From the NCBI RefSeq assembly GCF_037975245.1, contig NC_092573.1:15582001-15646000 (forward strand): a DNA stretch of 64,000 nucleotides. Direction: 5' to 3'. Source of the stretch: Apostichopus japonicus. Lineage: Eukaryota; Echinodermata; Holothuroidea; Aspidochirotida; Stichopodidae. The notes beneath the pieces are model-generated. The model was not told the DNA's origin. It ran no database searches and was given only the letters and a program-made list of their open reading frames with translations. Below are positions 1-11,815 of the stretch, piece by piece. The position numbers and the translations under genes were made by a program. Every line of letters begins with the position of its first letter. Within the stretch, counting starts at the first letter, position 1.

Positions 1-333
1 GGGCCGGTCTAGGTGAAAAATGCCCGGGCCGGTTTTAGACCCAGTCTGCCCACGGTCTTGTCTGCAGTAAATATCAATAAGGGAGTTACTTTATCAGGGC
101 AGTCTAGTCTACACTGCAGTACATTCGGTACATATTTTACGTAAGTAATTGAACTATATATAGCCATATATGGATTATGAACCAATTTCAATTGTATTAT
201 GACAGAGAGAAGCTGAAGCCCCCCCCCCCACCCCTTTAACCCCCCTCAAGCCAAAGTTAGGGAACAATTTATAGTTTAGTCATATATGCATCTATAGCAT
301 GGCGGCATTTAATTTTGTACAGCTATATGATAT
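1..333. other. LINE 5' flank, no gene seen
   Basis: AT-rich sequence with a C-homopolymer run near 219-229. It probably includes the 5' untranslated part of the LINE that follows, but I could not find a clear element start or a target-site duplication to match the 3' end. Confidence 0.4.
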
Positions 334-624
334 ATGATGGCGCTGATCAAGAGCGACACGGTCACTAGAGCTCTCCTGTTTTTAATGTTATTTCATGTCG
401 TCATTTCATCTGTATCGTCCACTTTCCTGCAATATTCCAGAGAGGATTTATTACGATTACGCCAGGATCCTTTCTCGCAATCCGACGGTTTCGGACTCAA
501 TGAAAGTCAATTTTCTGTGGACTGGCCAACCGATGCCCCTTGGAATGAGCCTAAGCCTAACGTTAGGCCTACACGTAAGCGGGGCAGGAGAGGTGGCAAA
601 CTAGTAAAACTTCGTCTGAAATGA
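334..624 (+). CDS. LINE 5' ORF, short basic protein
   Basis: A 96-residue frame begins with tandem ATGs. It has a hydrophobic N-terminus (ALLFLMLFHVVIS), a YSREDLL motif and a basic tail (TRKRGRRGGK). Similar YSRE and RRGRRGG segments precede the endonuclease in L2-like LINEs as I recall them, so I read this as the N-terminal piece of the LINE protein. It is separated from the endonuclease frame by about 260 bases that hold a stop and are in another phase. The hydrophobic start resembles a signal peptide, but a host secreted gene is less likely given the position. A spliced or recombined 5' region cannot be excluded. Confidence 0.45.
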   Translation: MMALIKSDTVTRALLFLMLFHVVISSVSSTFLQYSREDLLRLRQDPFSQSDGFGLNESQFSVDWPTDAPWNEPKPNVRPTRKRGRRGGKLVKLRLK

Positions 625-884
625 GGCAAGTCATTGTCCTAAGACGAAGTTGTGTTGCGCTTACCGGTACTCACACTCACTGCTCCACTTTTCACGGGGC
701 GTGAAGACGCGGTTGGGGTGACAATGTGGTCTATAGCCAGGGGACGGGCCGAGGGTCCCCCAGCATTTACTAAAATTATTACACCAATATAGTATACGTG
801 TGCATCTAACAGATCGACAAGTATGCATTGAAAAATGGGCAGATGCACGTTTCGGAGCCTTGGTAAATATTGGGGGGGCTTATC

Positions 885-3560
885 ATGCATTTGTCCCCTC
901 AACCCCGGTTCCGCCGCCACTGTCGCAGACATCAGAACACTCCAGTACCTAGTATTATCTTAGTGAACGTGCAGAGACTTTTCAACAAGACGGGTGAGTT
1001 ATTTTCGAGAATCGCAAACTTCCGTGATTATGCCGACTGCAATGTGTTTTGTTTAACTGAAACCTGTCTCACCACAGATCACCCTGACTGTATATTGCAA
1101 CCACCGGGGTTCACAATCTATCGACATGATCGGGATCGACAGATTACGGGGAAGTCTCAGGGCGGTGGAGTTTGCTTCCTCATCAACAATAATTGGTGTA
1201 AGGACGTAAGGATAATTTCCCAAGGAACCACCCCGGATATGGAACATATTATGATCAAGTGTAGGCCGTTCTACATCCCCCGTGAGTTTTCATCAGTGAC
1301 TCTGAGAGCGGTTTACATACATCCTCGTGCCGATGCAACCATAACAACAGAAAGCCTGAGAGGGATGATTTCCAATTGTGAGAACTCCGACCCAAACACG
1401 TTGTCTATTGTTGTGGGGGATTTTAATCACGCTAATCTGAGGAACTCAATGCCCGAATTGAAGCAGCATGTGACATGTGCCACTCGCGGCAACAACATCC
1501 TAGATCACTGTTACTGTAAAGTAAAGAATGCATAAAAGTCAGTCCCGCGAGCTGGTATCGGTAACTCTGATCACAACACAGTGCTACTTATCCCTATTTA
1601 CAAACAAGAGTTGAAGATAAGGAAGCCAGTGAAAAGAACGGTCAAAGTATGGACTCGGGAAGCGATCGATAAACTACAGGATTGTTTTGATGACACGAAT
1701 TGGGATTTGTTCCAAGAGGATAATGATTTGCATTCATTCACAAATACGGTGACTGCGTACATCAAGTTCTGCCAGGACATTTGTATACCAACTAAGACTG
1801 TCATAAAATACCCAAACAACAAACCGTGGTGTGACAAAGCTGTCAAAGCAAAAATAAAGGCCAAGGATGAAGCTTATCGGACTAAGACCACTGATCCAGA
1901 TAGATACCACCTCGCCAAGTCTGACCTCAGGAGAGCCATTAGGAACGCGAAAAGAGCATAAAAGGAACTGATTGAGCAAAAGTTTGATACTGTAAACCCG
2001 AGAGAAGCATGGGCGAACATCGGGGAGATTACCAACTACAAAGGGGTGAAGAGGTCAGCGGATAGTGATGACACAGAGCTGCCAGACAAGCTGAACGAAT
2101 TTTATACGCGGTTTGACAAAGATAATAACAGCCAACCATCTCCAGCCAACAACACAGATGTCACCGCGCCATTTGTCATCGATGTGACCTCGGTGAGGAA
2201 CAATTTCAAACGACTCAACGAACGGAAAGCACCACGACCCGATGGCATCACTCCAAAACTGCTCAAAATATGAGCCGCACAACTTGCTGGCGTCTGCACT
2301 GACATATTCAATTGGTCGCTGAGCTCGTCAGAAGTACCCCGGTCATTCAAAGATGCCACCATAATACCCATCCCAAAGAAGGGCAAAGTATCTGGCTTGA
2401 ACGACTATCGACCGGTCGCGCTCACATCTGTACCGATGAAAACATTTGAACGTTTTATCCTTTCTTTTATCAAATCACTTTTACCCGAAGGTTTTGATCG
2501 CTCGCAATTCGGCTATCGCACGAACAGATCGGTTGAAGACGCTATTTCTATATGGTTACATGGGACCCTGGCTCAACTGGAGAGGAAGTGATCCTACGCC
2601 CGCGTACTTTTTATCGATTATAGCTCAGCTTTTAACACTATTATTCCTTCACATTTTAAATTATTGGAACATTTGAAATTCCCTCCTTCAATTTGTAATT
2701 GGATCCTGGATTTCCTTCTGGAACGCAAAGAGACTGTGAGGGTCGGTAACAATTATTCAGCGGCTGTCGTTCTCAACACGGGCACCCCACAGGGGTGTGT
2801 ACTTTCGCCACTGCTGTACTCCCTGTTCACACATGATTGTGCAGCCGTCCACCCAAACTCGCTGATCATCAAATTTGCAGACGACACCACAGTGACTGGC
2901 CTATTTACAGATGACGATGAAAGCCACTACCGTGATGAGGTAAACCTTCTGGTGAACTGGTGCCACGATAACAACTTAACTCTTAATGTGAACAAAACCA
3001 AGGAACTGATTGTGGACTTTAGGCGTAACAAAAATACAAAGGACCCTCTGATCATAAATGGTTCTGCTGTAGAGCAGGTGCACACTTTTAAATTATTAGG
3101 CACATTCGTTATGGAAAATTTGTCTTGGAATGAAAATTCACATGAAATATTGAAGAAGGGACGTCAGAGACTATTCTTTTTACGGACTCTTAAATCTTAT
3201 GGTGTTAGTGATTTTATTTTAGTGAATTTCTATCGTGCAATTATAGAGAGTATTTTAACTACAAACATTTTAGTCTGGTTTAGTCGTGTGAGTCAGAGGG
3301 ATCTAGGCAAACTTCAGTCAGTTATCAGGAGTGCTGAGCGTATATTTGGCACTAGTCTACCGTCCCTCCATTCACTATATCAGGAGCGAGCACTGAGGCG
3401 TGTAGACTGTATTATGAAAGACCATTCCCACCCAGCATTTGTGCATTTCAATGTCCTTCCCTCAGGAAATAGATTACTAGCTTTTAGAGGTTCGAAGCGT
3501 TTTACCAACAGTTTTTATCCATCTGCCGTGAAGATTTTCAATGCGCATCATAGTCGCTAA
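885..3560 (+). pseudogene. LINE endonuclease-reverse transcriptase with four in-frame stops
   Basis: One reading frame runs from the ATG at 885 to the stop at 3558-3560. It is interrupted only by TAA 1533-1535, TAA 1959-1961, TGA 2271-2273 and TGA 2589-2591. The APE endonuclease shows LTET, GDFNHAN and, just after the first stop, SDHN. The RT shows [43 protein letters not shown] and the catalytic FADD, followed by a thumb region with LNVNKTKELIVDFRR. The host would use the product for target-primed insertion. All four breaks are stops and none is a frameshift, so the copy is dead but young in indel terms. The open stretch from 885 could start slightly upstream at a non-ATG codon. Confidence 0.85.
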
Positions 3561-5450
3561 CTTATTTATCACTCCCTGTATCTTATGTCTTATTTGTTCT
3601 GAATTCTGTTTTATTGACTTAGCGCTCTGTTTATCGTACAAGTATACATTTTATGGTTCTTGCCGTACATATTTCTTATCATTCGTACTTTTTTTACATC
3701 GTCACTTTTATCGCAATGTTTTATACCATTGTCGATAGCCTACCGGCATTTATTACTCATGCAATATCACTTTTTATATGTGTTTCATCGTTTTGCGTTT
3801 TAATTTCATGTCTGTTTTAGAGCTCTTGTGTTTTGAACAATTTCCATTGTATTTTTATGCATGTGGCTGAATAAACCATCTATCTATCTATCTAGACTAG
3901 CCTAAAATGAGTGACCGCTGAGTGTATTTACTTCTAAGAGGGAGTTACATCCTATTTTAGTTTCATACAAAATGACAAATAACACTCAGCCTTGCTTCTG
4001 GGATGGAGATGCTGTTTAGCCTAGGCCTATACAGACTTACAGAGATCATACATAAAAATGTTTAAAAATATTGATCTTCTTGTTCTGGCATGCAGATTCA
4101 GCCTCAATGGGGATCAATGTTTTATTTTGATTAACTACGACGTTATGTAGAACTGTTAATATATGTCCACTCATGGAGGGTCAGTCGCAGTAGTTATAAA
4201 GCCTATGTTGATAATTTAACTAACGTTAGCACAAGCCTGAGCCAAGTCCACAGTCTACAAATCTACAGAGACAAGATACCGGCTCAAAAACTTGACTTGA
4301 CTTTCATTTAATAAAATATTATACTAATTTTTGCTTCCAAACGACGTCTATAGTGTGTTCATCTGTCTTCGTTAGCAGTGCTCACCTCTCTGTCGCAATG
4401 AAGGGTCTGTTATGTGTTATATTTGAGATTATCATAGGCTTATGTACTGAAGGAAGAACTATGGTTGAACTCAAGCGGTTGTTATCCTTACCGTAGCTAT
4501 TCTTCTTTTAGTATTTTTGTTTAAGCTCCTGATATCTTTAACATCTTGAGGATTCTCACATTATTATTCCCCTGCATTCTGTCTCTCACCTGATGATATC
4601 TCTAAGACTGAACTCGAATCGATGTCTGCTCTTCCCGTGGTCTTCATCTCCATCTGATTTGGTTGATGTTTTTCTAGTAGAGTCCCTGGGTCCAGAGATG
4701 ACTTCTCCAGAAGAATGACTTTTGGCCAGAAGATTGTGGTTCTCTCTTCTTTACAAGTTCCTGTTTCCTCGTCTTATTATACAGATGTTGAACTCCTTCT
4801 CTTCTTTCCTTTATCAGATCTTCAATTTTTCCTCGAGCAAACAGGGTTCTGTTCCTCAGGTAGTTTTGTGACAAGTAGAGGGAGCTGTTCACCATCTACA
4901 GTTGTTTTGGCTTCCTGGACTTTCCTTCCCTCCCTTCCTGTTGAATAAAACACAATTGTCACAACGATCTATTAAGCTTCTTTGTCTTTTCTTTTTAATC
5001 TTACACACGCTTATTCAGCAAATATGGAGGCTATCACAATATCTCCGACCCAACTTCTATATTATGCACGAGTCTATATCGGCAGTTGTACGACATCCCG
5101 CATGAAGCATAGTGATACGTTATGAGATGGTATTAAGAACTCTTTTTTTTCATTCCAAGATAGACACTCGATCTACTTACTACATAAGATATTCCTTCCT
5201 CACCTATTGCTTCTTTCTTCTGGCAAGATGTCTCAATCCCTTTTTATTAATAGCGTCCTCTCTTTGATCGCCAAACTGCCTTTCCTTGCTTTGATTGGCT
5301 GCTATTGTGATGTCTATGTTCTCTTTCTTGCTTTGATTTTCTGATATAAATTGGTGTCTGTGTATTCGAAGAGTCCATTAATGTTTCTAGCTAATGCTTA
5401 CATTAATTTATGATCAGACTTATGGTCCCGGCCCATCTGCTCCAGTCCCT

Positions 5451-5490
5451 ATATACACACACGCGCACACGCACACGCACACACACACAC
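5451..5490. repeat. CA-type microsatellite
   Basis: About 40 bases of alternating AC with scattered CG steps. A simple repeat without coding meaning. Confidence 0.9.
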
Positions 5491-6575
5491 ATCTGTCTGG
5501 CCTACCAAAGTATATCAATGTCCGTGGTAGTTTTGGCTTTTTCCTAAAAACTTTTTATAAAAGGTCGAAAAATTGAGGAAAACACCAAAATCATTCAACA
5601 GTTTATTTGCACATTTCGTATACCCTCATACACTCTCCTACTTTATTGAGTACCACTTAATTATATCATTATCCCGGGTTTGCTAGAAAAGTTGATATTT
5701 TGAGATTAAAATAGTCTGTTGAAATTTTAAAACGTTACAATTTCAAGGAATAAATCGAAATATTTGTTGTCATGAGTGTGTCATTTTGTCAGGTCATGAC
5801 GACAAAGTTTTGCCAGGAAGTGAAAAACATGGCTCTTCCCTTAGCTATTCTTCTCTCTCATTTTTCCTTTTTTTTTCAATTTTCTCCATTTTCAAGCTGA
5901 ATTTACACACTTGACACTGAAACATTGTAAGCATAACTGATTAGGTACACTTGCTCAGAAATTCAACATGTTCGATCCACCGTTATTTTAGGAAGCCCAA
6001 CTTGATAACGGAAAATAGGTACTGCAATAAATAATAAGTATATAGAAATCAATGCAAACGAGAATCGGTCTGTAATATTTTGATTTGTTCAAGCCATCAC
6101 CTTTGTCTGTAAAGGAACTTTTAATTTGACAGGTGATGATGGTTGGGTGTGCTTCTGAAACCTTAAATAAGATTCTTCTAAGAATGGTATGTAAACTTAA
6201 AATTATATTGTATACAAGTATTAACAGATGCCTGTAGTAGTGGCGAATAAGGTATAGGAGGCTGAAATTTTATGGAAACAGCCAGATGCGAAGGATCTTG
6301 TGAAGGAGGGGCATCCCGCCCTCCCTCCTTGCGCACGCCATTGGATTTTAGTGCTGTTGCCAGATAATGCTACCACTTGGAACAACATCGTGACCGGGTT
6401 TGCGTTACTTTTACCAAACAAACGTAATACAAAACATAACTGGATCTATCCACTAACAAGTAACCAACTGTCAACGAATTTCATTTTCAGTCTTCTTTTT
6501 TCTTATGTGGGACCCATGAAAGGGGTTTTCTTATACAATCGTCCCTGGTCCTACCGAGGGGATACCATTACACCG

Positions 6576-6600
6576 AGCACCGTGTAAATTACACGGTGCT
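6576..6600. repeat. 25-bp perfect palindrome
   Basis: Two 12-base arms (AGCACCGTGTAA and its complement) surround a single A. A weaker outer pair, GTCCCTG near 6541 and CAGGGAC near 6605, brackets it. It may be the core of a small fold-back element. Confidence 0.7.
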
Positions 6601-7999
6601 TTTTCAGGGACGTTAAGTTTCCTCGAAGAGGTCGAGTTTGATTTCCCAGATTTCGAATAAAAAATGGATGCGAATAGGACTGATACCTCAAGTAAGAGGA
6701 AATTAATGTCCATGTGCTTGATGTCTTTTCGTCGTTATATAGTCATCAATTGAATGCTTGATACGTGTTACCGGAAGCCGATTAAAACGATAAACGTTCA
6801 CTGTGAATTCTGGACTGCTCAAATTGCGTAAACATTTGTCGTACAGGTTTTAGTAATATGAAAGCAAATGCACCACTTGAATGGCATCAATCTCTCTCTC
6901 TATTGTTAAAAACTAGTTTCGAATAAAGAAGATGTGGTTCGTCAACTAGTATCGATAAAGTCCATTACTGTGTTACGTGTTGGACATAACGGGGACCACT
7001 TGGTATTCCAGTAATGGCAGTTTTCTTCATCTGTTCATTGTTCATCCGAATTGTAGTCCATTGACTTGTAAAACAAAGAGAATAAAGAACAAGGAATCAG
7101 ATAACATTCTTCCGAGATCAAACTAGTTTTATTTTGAGACGTGTACAACGAACAGATGGACCGAAGAGTTGAGGACATCCCCGGTATTCAATCATGGGAG
7201 AATGATCGACAGATAGATTTTGCTGTAACTTGATAACTCACTTAAATAATTAAATAATGAATAAGGCAGAATTTTAGTCTTGATATGTTTTGATATGTTT
7301 TAATACATAGAAAACAGATAACTTTGAGTCCAATAATGTTTCTGTAGCTATTCCAGTATTTTTCAAAATATGTATGGATAAATATACTTAATTTCTGGAC
7401 TTATTCGTTTAGGCTAACTTGATGGTGACGTCGGCTCCTCATTACAGTTCTTATAGTTAATATTAATCCGTTTTTTTTAGGTCAACCAGAATATTCGTTA
7501 AACTTCATATGAGCAACAGAGCCCCGTTTTATGGCATTCAACGCCATTTGTCCTTTGTTTGTAAAAATAAAAGTAAACGTGCTATAGGAATACAACCCAA
7601 GCTAGACTGAGAGCAGTGGTTTTTAACGGTCACAGCATATCAAAATAAATTTTGTTCCTGAAGTTATCAAAACACAATACGTGGTATTTCTTGTGAATCT
7701 CAAAAAAAAAATCTCAAAAAAGATTCTTGAGAATCACTCAGTTTCCGAAACTGCCTACTATTATCCGGTATGAGAATTTTCTACAACAGTGTGGCTTAGA
7801 ATGGGACTATATTGACACTGCTATACTTTGGTTTTCTTGCAAAAGTGATATAGATTGAATTCTCTGTAGTAAAATTTTATGTAATGGTCTTGTTGGCTTG
7901 TATGTCTCTGGCATTGCAACGAATATAATGCTTTTTTGGTGTAGGTTGTTGTCACAACTTCCGTGGGATAATACAAAATGGCACCCTCTAGCGCCCCTC

Positions 8000-8920
8000 T
8001 GTTACGACCCCGGGTTTTCCTTGGCCTTCAAAGCCGATAAAATACAATTTTAGATATTCAGGGAAGTAAACTCAAAGGACCAAAAGACTACTGAGAGGTT
8101 TCTGAAAGTTAACAAAACGATATATTTACAATGATACGATCTCTACTGATTTGTACAGGGATTATTGGTACTAGAAATTAGGAATATTACAGACAGATTT
8201 AAAATATTATACGGCCGTTAAATTTTTAAAAGATTACTTAACTTATCTTATACGCGGCGCGTGCCGGCTCTCGGTTCCTTTCGTAACTGTGCTGACCTCC
8301 TTGCGTCACCAACAACGATGTCGGGAGTATCCCTCGTAGGCTGGTATCCCGTGACTTGGTCAGGAGCAAAACCGTTCCCCGCTGGTCTAATTCGACTCAA
8401 CGTTTGTATCCCAAGGATGGCTTCCTCCTGGGTGAACTCCGAAAAACTCTGCCGAAGTCACGCCTGTCCCGGTTAAACGACGCACCAATCTAATAAACAA
8501 ACAGTCCACCGGTTCCTCCGTCCGTCCCCTCGATAATTAATCTTTTATGTCAGATGAATTTCTTCTCACAATAGATCGGAAAACTCCTCATCACCGGAAA
8601 TATCTCTTCTTATATATAGCCGGGTTTAATCTCCCGAAAGTTCTTTTCCAGGAATCCTGACGGAAAAACATCGAGAATCATCCATGTCTCGAAGATACGA
8701 CTGATAGTTTATCGTTCAATGGTCGACGATATCCGGTCGCCTGCTAAAATTTACTTCCCGTATGTTCTGGAAATTTGTAATCGCTGATAACGAATAGCGC
8801 CATCATTTCTCGTCGCTTCCAGAAAAAGCGCACAAGTTGTCAGTCACGACGAGTGACCTACTTATCACCCTGACCAGCATATACTGAATACACGTACAAT
8901 GAATACAGTCGTTCGTGACA
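8000..8920 (-). mobile_element. probable solo LTR of an LTR retrotransposon
   Basis: Read on the minus strand, the segment starts TGTCACG and ends CGTAACA, the TG...CA ends with short inverted repeats expected of an LTR. A good TATA box (TATATAAG, about 8611-8620 in plus coordinates) lies roughly 310 bases in, where a U3 promoter would sit. No primer-binding site, polypurine tract or gag-pol frame follows on either side, so if real it is a solo LTR. The five flanking bases on each side do not match, so a target-site duplication is absent or decayed. Confidence 0.45.
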
Positions 8921-9590
8921 GTTGTGTTAATCTTTGCCAACATATTTATGTCAAGCAATGAGTTTAATTAAGTTCCTGCAACCCTTGTAAACCACACCTT
9001 CAGAGTGACAAGAAAAAAACCCGGCTAATTCGATGGCGCTAGTGTGAAACAGGATGTTTTTAATACAAAATAATTATATGGCTTTTAAAGGCATTCGTAG
9101 GTTCACTTTTAGGAGAACAGCGCCTCATCAGGCCACCAAGAACGCTTCTGGTCGATTTGACCGACCTTCTGCGCATCCTCCCGGGTTCTTTTCCGACATG
9201 GGAGACATGGTACAGGATCCTAGGCCACAAAAAGCATCATGCCACAGCCAGAGGTATTATCGCCTCAGGCCTATCTTGAACCCTAGCCACGATTTACACG
9301 ACCGACGAGGAATGAGTCTTTCGTCACCCTCTATAGCATCGGCCATCACATCAGCTAGTAAATTATATGGTTGAATTAATTTCTTTCGGTTTATTCAAAG
9401 TTTCACTTAACAAACCTACTAGAAATACAGGATTAAACAAGAAAGGAAGACAAGAATTACTTATATTTACATCGCTAAGAATAAACGAATAAGTTAATCT
9501 AAGCTCTAACACTATGGTGTCCGATTGAAGCGGGAGTTGGTTTCCTCTACATAGCACACAGAGCTCTATCTTAATCAAAATATTGACAAA
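8921..9590. other. intergenic, no supported gene
   Basis: A 106-codon open stretch at 9054-9374 has no recognisable motif and low-complexity composition. I do not support it as a gene. Confidence 0.4.
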
Positions 9591-9593
9591 TAT

Positions 9594-10140
9594 TGACCTT
9601 TTGACCTCATAGTAGGGTGTAGTTTGACACACTGATTCAAAAAAGCAACATGACAAGTCTGTAAGACAAACCTAACCACATGTAAGTTTATTAAAACCAA
9701 CCAAACCTTGACCTTTGATAACTTCGCACAGGAACGTCGCACAGGGGTCAACCCATGGACAATATTAATCAGAAGGTACCTTTGAGATTTGAATATGGCT
9801 GAGAAAATTCAAATAACCAAAGAAACTAATACAGGTCACTGGGGGTCAACCTGAGGTCACAGGTCACCCAGATGCGGGTCGACTATTGGATTACAATAGC
9901 GAAACTCCCAACCTTGATGGACAATTTTGGTTCTCAAGTTATTGCAAAAATACAAGTTTTTGACCCCTAATTGACCTTTGTTGACCTTGGATCATATAAC
10001 CGTTCTATTTGGAAACGATCCCTTACCCCATTCACAACTAGTCCCAAAATATCAACCATGTCGGACCGTGTCAGTAGTAGTTTCACAAGTTATTGAGAAA
10101 AAACACATTTTGACCCATAAATGACCTTTGGTGACCTTGG
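9594..10140. repeat. degenerate 150-bp repeat rich in TGACCT half-sites
   Basis: Two diverged units are 150 bases apart (TGACCCCTAA at 9961 and TGACCCATAA at 10111), each followed by paired TGACCT hexamers. Spaced pairs occur at 9594-9607 (spacer 2), 9854-9866 (AGGTCA, spacer 1), 9972-9987 (spacer 4) and 10122-10137 (spacer 4). AGGTCA is the nuclear receptor half-site. Repeats rich in TGACCT are also common junk in animal genomes, so function is only a possibility. Confidence 0.6.
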
Positions 10141-10199
10141 ATTACATCACGGTTATTTTGGAAAATGTGCCCCAACTTCTTTTACAGCTTGTCCAAACA

Positions 10200-10290
10200 A
10201 ACCAGCATAATATGGTTTAATTAATATATCAAGGTTTAATTATATGGTTTTATATGGTTTTATATGGTTTAATTAATATATCAAGACTTC
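10200..10290. repeat. AT-rich direct repeats
   Basis: TATGGTTTAATTAATATATCAAG occurs twice with small variants, separated by repeats of TTTTATATGG. Simple-sequence expansion. Confidence 0.6.
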
Positions 10291-10337
10291 AGCGTGAACT
10301 GCTGAAAGAGAAAAAAGAATTTGTAAACGTTTGTAAT

Positions 10338-10402
10338 CATTGATGGAGTCGAACTCAGTTCATCAGGTTACCAGTCCCCTGCTCTACCCTCTGACCCAAT
10401 TG
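10338..10402 (-). repeat. tRNA-like SINE head or tRNA pseudogene
   Basis: On the minus strand there is an A-box-like GGGTCAGAGGGTAGAGC, an anticodon-like loop CTGGTAA (GGT, threonine-like) and a B-box AGTTCGACTCC, in tRNA order and spacing. The acceptor stem does not pair, so a working tRNA is unlikely. A tRNA-derived SINE promoter is the better reading. Confidence 0.5.
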
Positions 10403-11289
10403 ACGAGTTAACTTTCTACGAGCTTAAATTGGAATTGTTGGTTGGATTACAATCTATTGGTAACAGTGAACGACACTGCCTTCAACGAAATCTCTATTCA
10501 TCCTGTTTTACTCTCATTAGAACAACGGATCTGAATATCTTTATTTACAAGAAGCTCACATTTGTCTTTGTTGACATTACAGCAAGCTTAGCAGTAAGAA
10601 TGTCGTTTCCTTCCAAGACGTAAATGTACAATAGGCTTATGCCCCGATACTATCGATGACTTCGCAAGCGGTAAAAGAAAAACCGATTCCGTGAAATCTT
10701 CTGATTCACAAAAGGTTGCTTAAGATTATGATCGCAAGAGAGGTCTTGCTGTAAGTAAAGATTTGGGAAACACGGGGATCGGGAATTCGTCAAAGGAATT
10801 GTCTGGTGGAAGATTTTGATACATTGTCTTTGTAGTTATTATTTTTCTCTTTCTAACCATGTAAAAATTGTCCCCATTCGACGTTTTCTTCTTGTAGAAA
10901 TCTGGTTTTCAAATTCACCAGTTTCTCACCAAAAGTACCGTTTGTTCGAACGCTTCAATATGGTTTGTTCGAACGCTTCAACGCTTCAATTGACGTAGTG
11001 GCTGCAGATAGGCAAAACAGGCGACTTGAAGTTAGCACTCCCAATTCCGCAGCAAATAAACTCACGTGTAAGCACATTGGATTGCCTCATATATATAACG
11101 TACATACTCGGGAACGTATATACTACGATGCTCAGTTGGTGTACTTGTATAGCGTTACACATAGTACACTCACACTCAAACCACAGTTCATTAACTGTTC
11201 TTCGAAATCGCTGAAATAAAATTCACGGATCAAATTAACAGTAAAAGGAAACTTGTAAAGTATTCGTTAAACCGAAAGATGAAACTTGG
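10403..11289. other. intergenic, no supported gene
   Basis: Short chance frames only. A small duplication of GTTCGAACGCTTCAA lies at about 10945-10990. Confidence 0.4.
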
Positions 11290-11815
11290 CGGAATCGATG
11301 TCATCGCAGAACTGTCCGATTGTAAACGTTACAGTAGCCTATACACGCGAACATTCTTCGCGCTGGAGCTGGATACCGCGATGTGTAAACAACGAAGAGC
11401 CTGCTGTTAAAACTTATCTTGTGTTTCACAAAGACCACGAAACCACCGATCTACTACATATATGGCGGCTTAAGGAGTTTTTTTAAATCATATCTAATTT
11501 ATAAGAAATTTCACCGGAAATTATTGAAGAAATTGATCGAATCGTTGTCAGAGCAGAATGTAGCAATGAGAAGCTTAGGCTTCGCAGAACTGTCCGATTG
11601 TCAACGTTTGAGTATAGCCTACATGCGAACATTTTTCGCGTTGGAGCTGGATAGCGCGATGTATAGCCTGAACAACTCAGAGTCTGCTGTTAAAATTTAC
11701 CTTGTGTTACACAAAGACCACGGAACCACCGATCAAGTACATGGCGGCTTAAGGAGTTTTTGAAAACATATCTAATTTTAAAGAAATTTCACCGGAAATT
11801 AAGGAAGAAATTTAT
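11290..11815. repeat. tandem duplication, period 278 bp
   Basis: Two diverged copies lie head to tail. GCAGAACTGTCCGATTGT begins near 11306 and again near 11584, and both copies run through TGGCGGCTTAAGGAGTTTTT to TTTCACCGGAAATTA. The second copy has an open stretch inside the 114-codon frame at 11419-11763, but the first copy's equivalent is broken by stops. I call a repeat, not a gene. Confidence 0.75.

Larger units (their letters stand above)
334..3894 (+). mobile_element. CR1/L2-type non-LTR retrotransposon, nearly full length, inactivated
   Basis: The element reads in order: a short basic ORF, an APE-type endonuclease, a reverse transcriptase, a 3' UTR, an AATAAA at 3870-3875 and a terminal ATCT tetranucleotide array at 3878-3894. 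Short 3' tandem repeats are typical of CR1/L2-type LINEs, and the RT wording (FADDTTV, VDFRRNK) resembles L2-like elements of fish and marine invertebrates. The main frame holds four stop codons but no frameshift. The exact 5' end is uncertain and I found no target-site duplication. The clade is assigned by recollection of motifs, not by search. Confidence 0.85.
3895..7999. other. intergenic, no supported gene
   Basis: AT-rich sequence with only short chance frames. A CA-rich microsatellite lies at about 5451-5490 and a 25-bp palindrome at 6576-6600. A reverse-strand stretch reading GGCGTGCGCAAGGAGGG near 6315-6345 resembles the GC-rich tips of the MITEs found later in the window. Confidence 0.5.

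Noticed and set aside
334-624. Host secreted peptide gene
   Set aside because: The hydrophobic start looks like a signal peptide, but the YSRE and RRGG motifs and the position before a LINE endonuclease fit a LINE ORF better.
4674-4895. 73-codon reverse-strand frame with a charged, coiled-coil-like middle
   Set aside because: It faintly recalls a LINE ORF1 remnant, but no diagnostic motif is present.
9054-9374. 106-codon open frame
   Set aside because: No motif, odd composition and no splice or paralogue support.
10338-10402. Functional tRNA-Thr gene
   Set aside because: A and B boxes are present but the acceptor stem does not pair and there is no T-run terminator in place.
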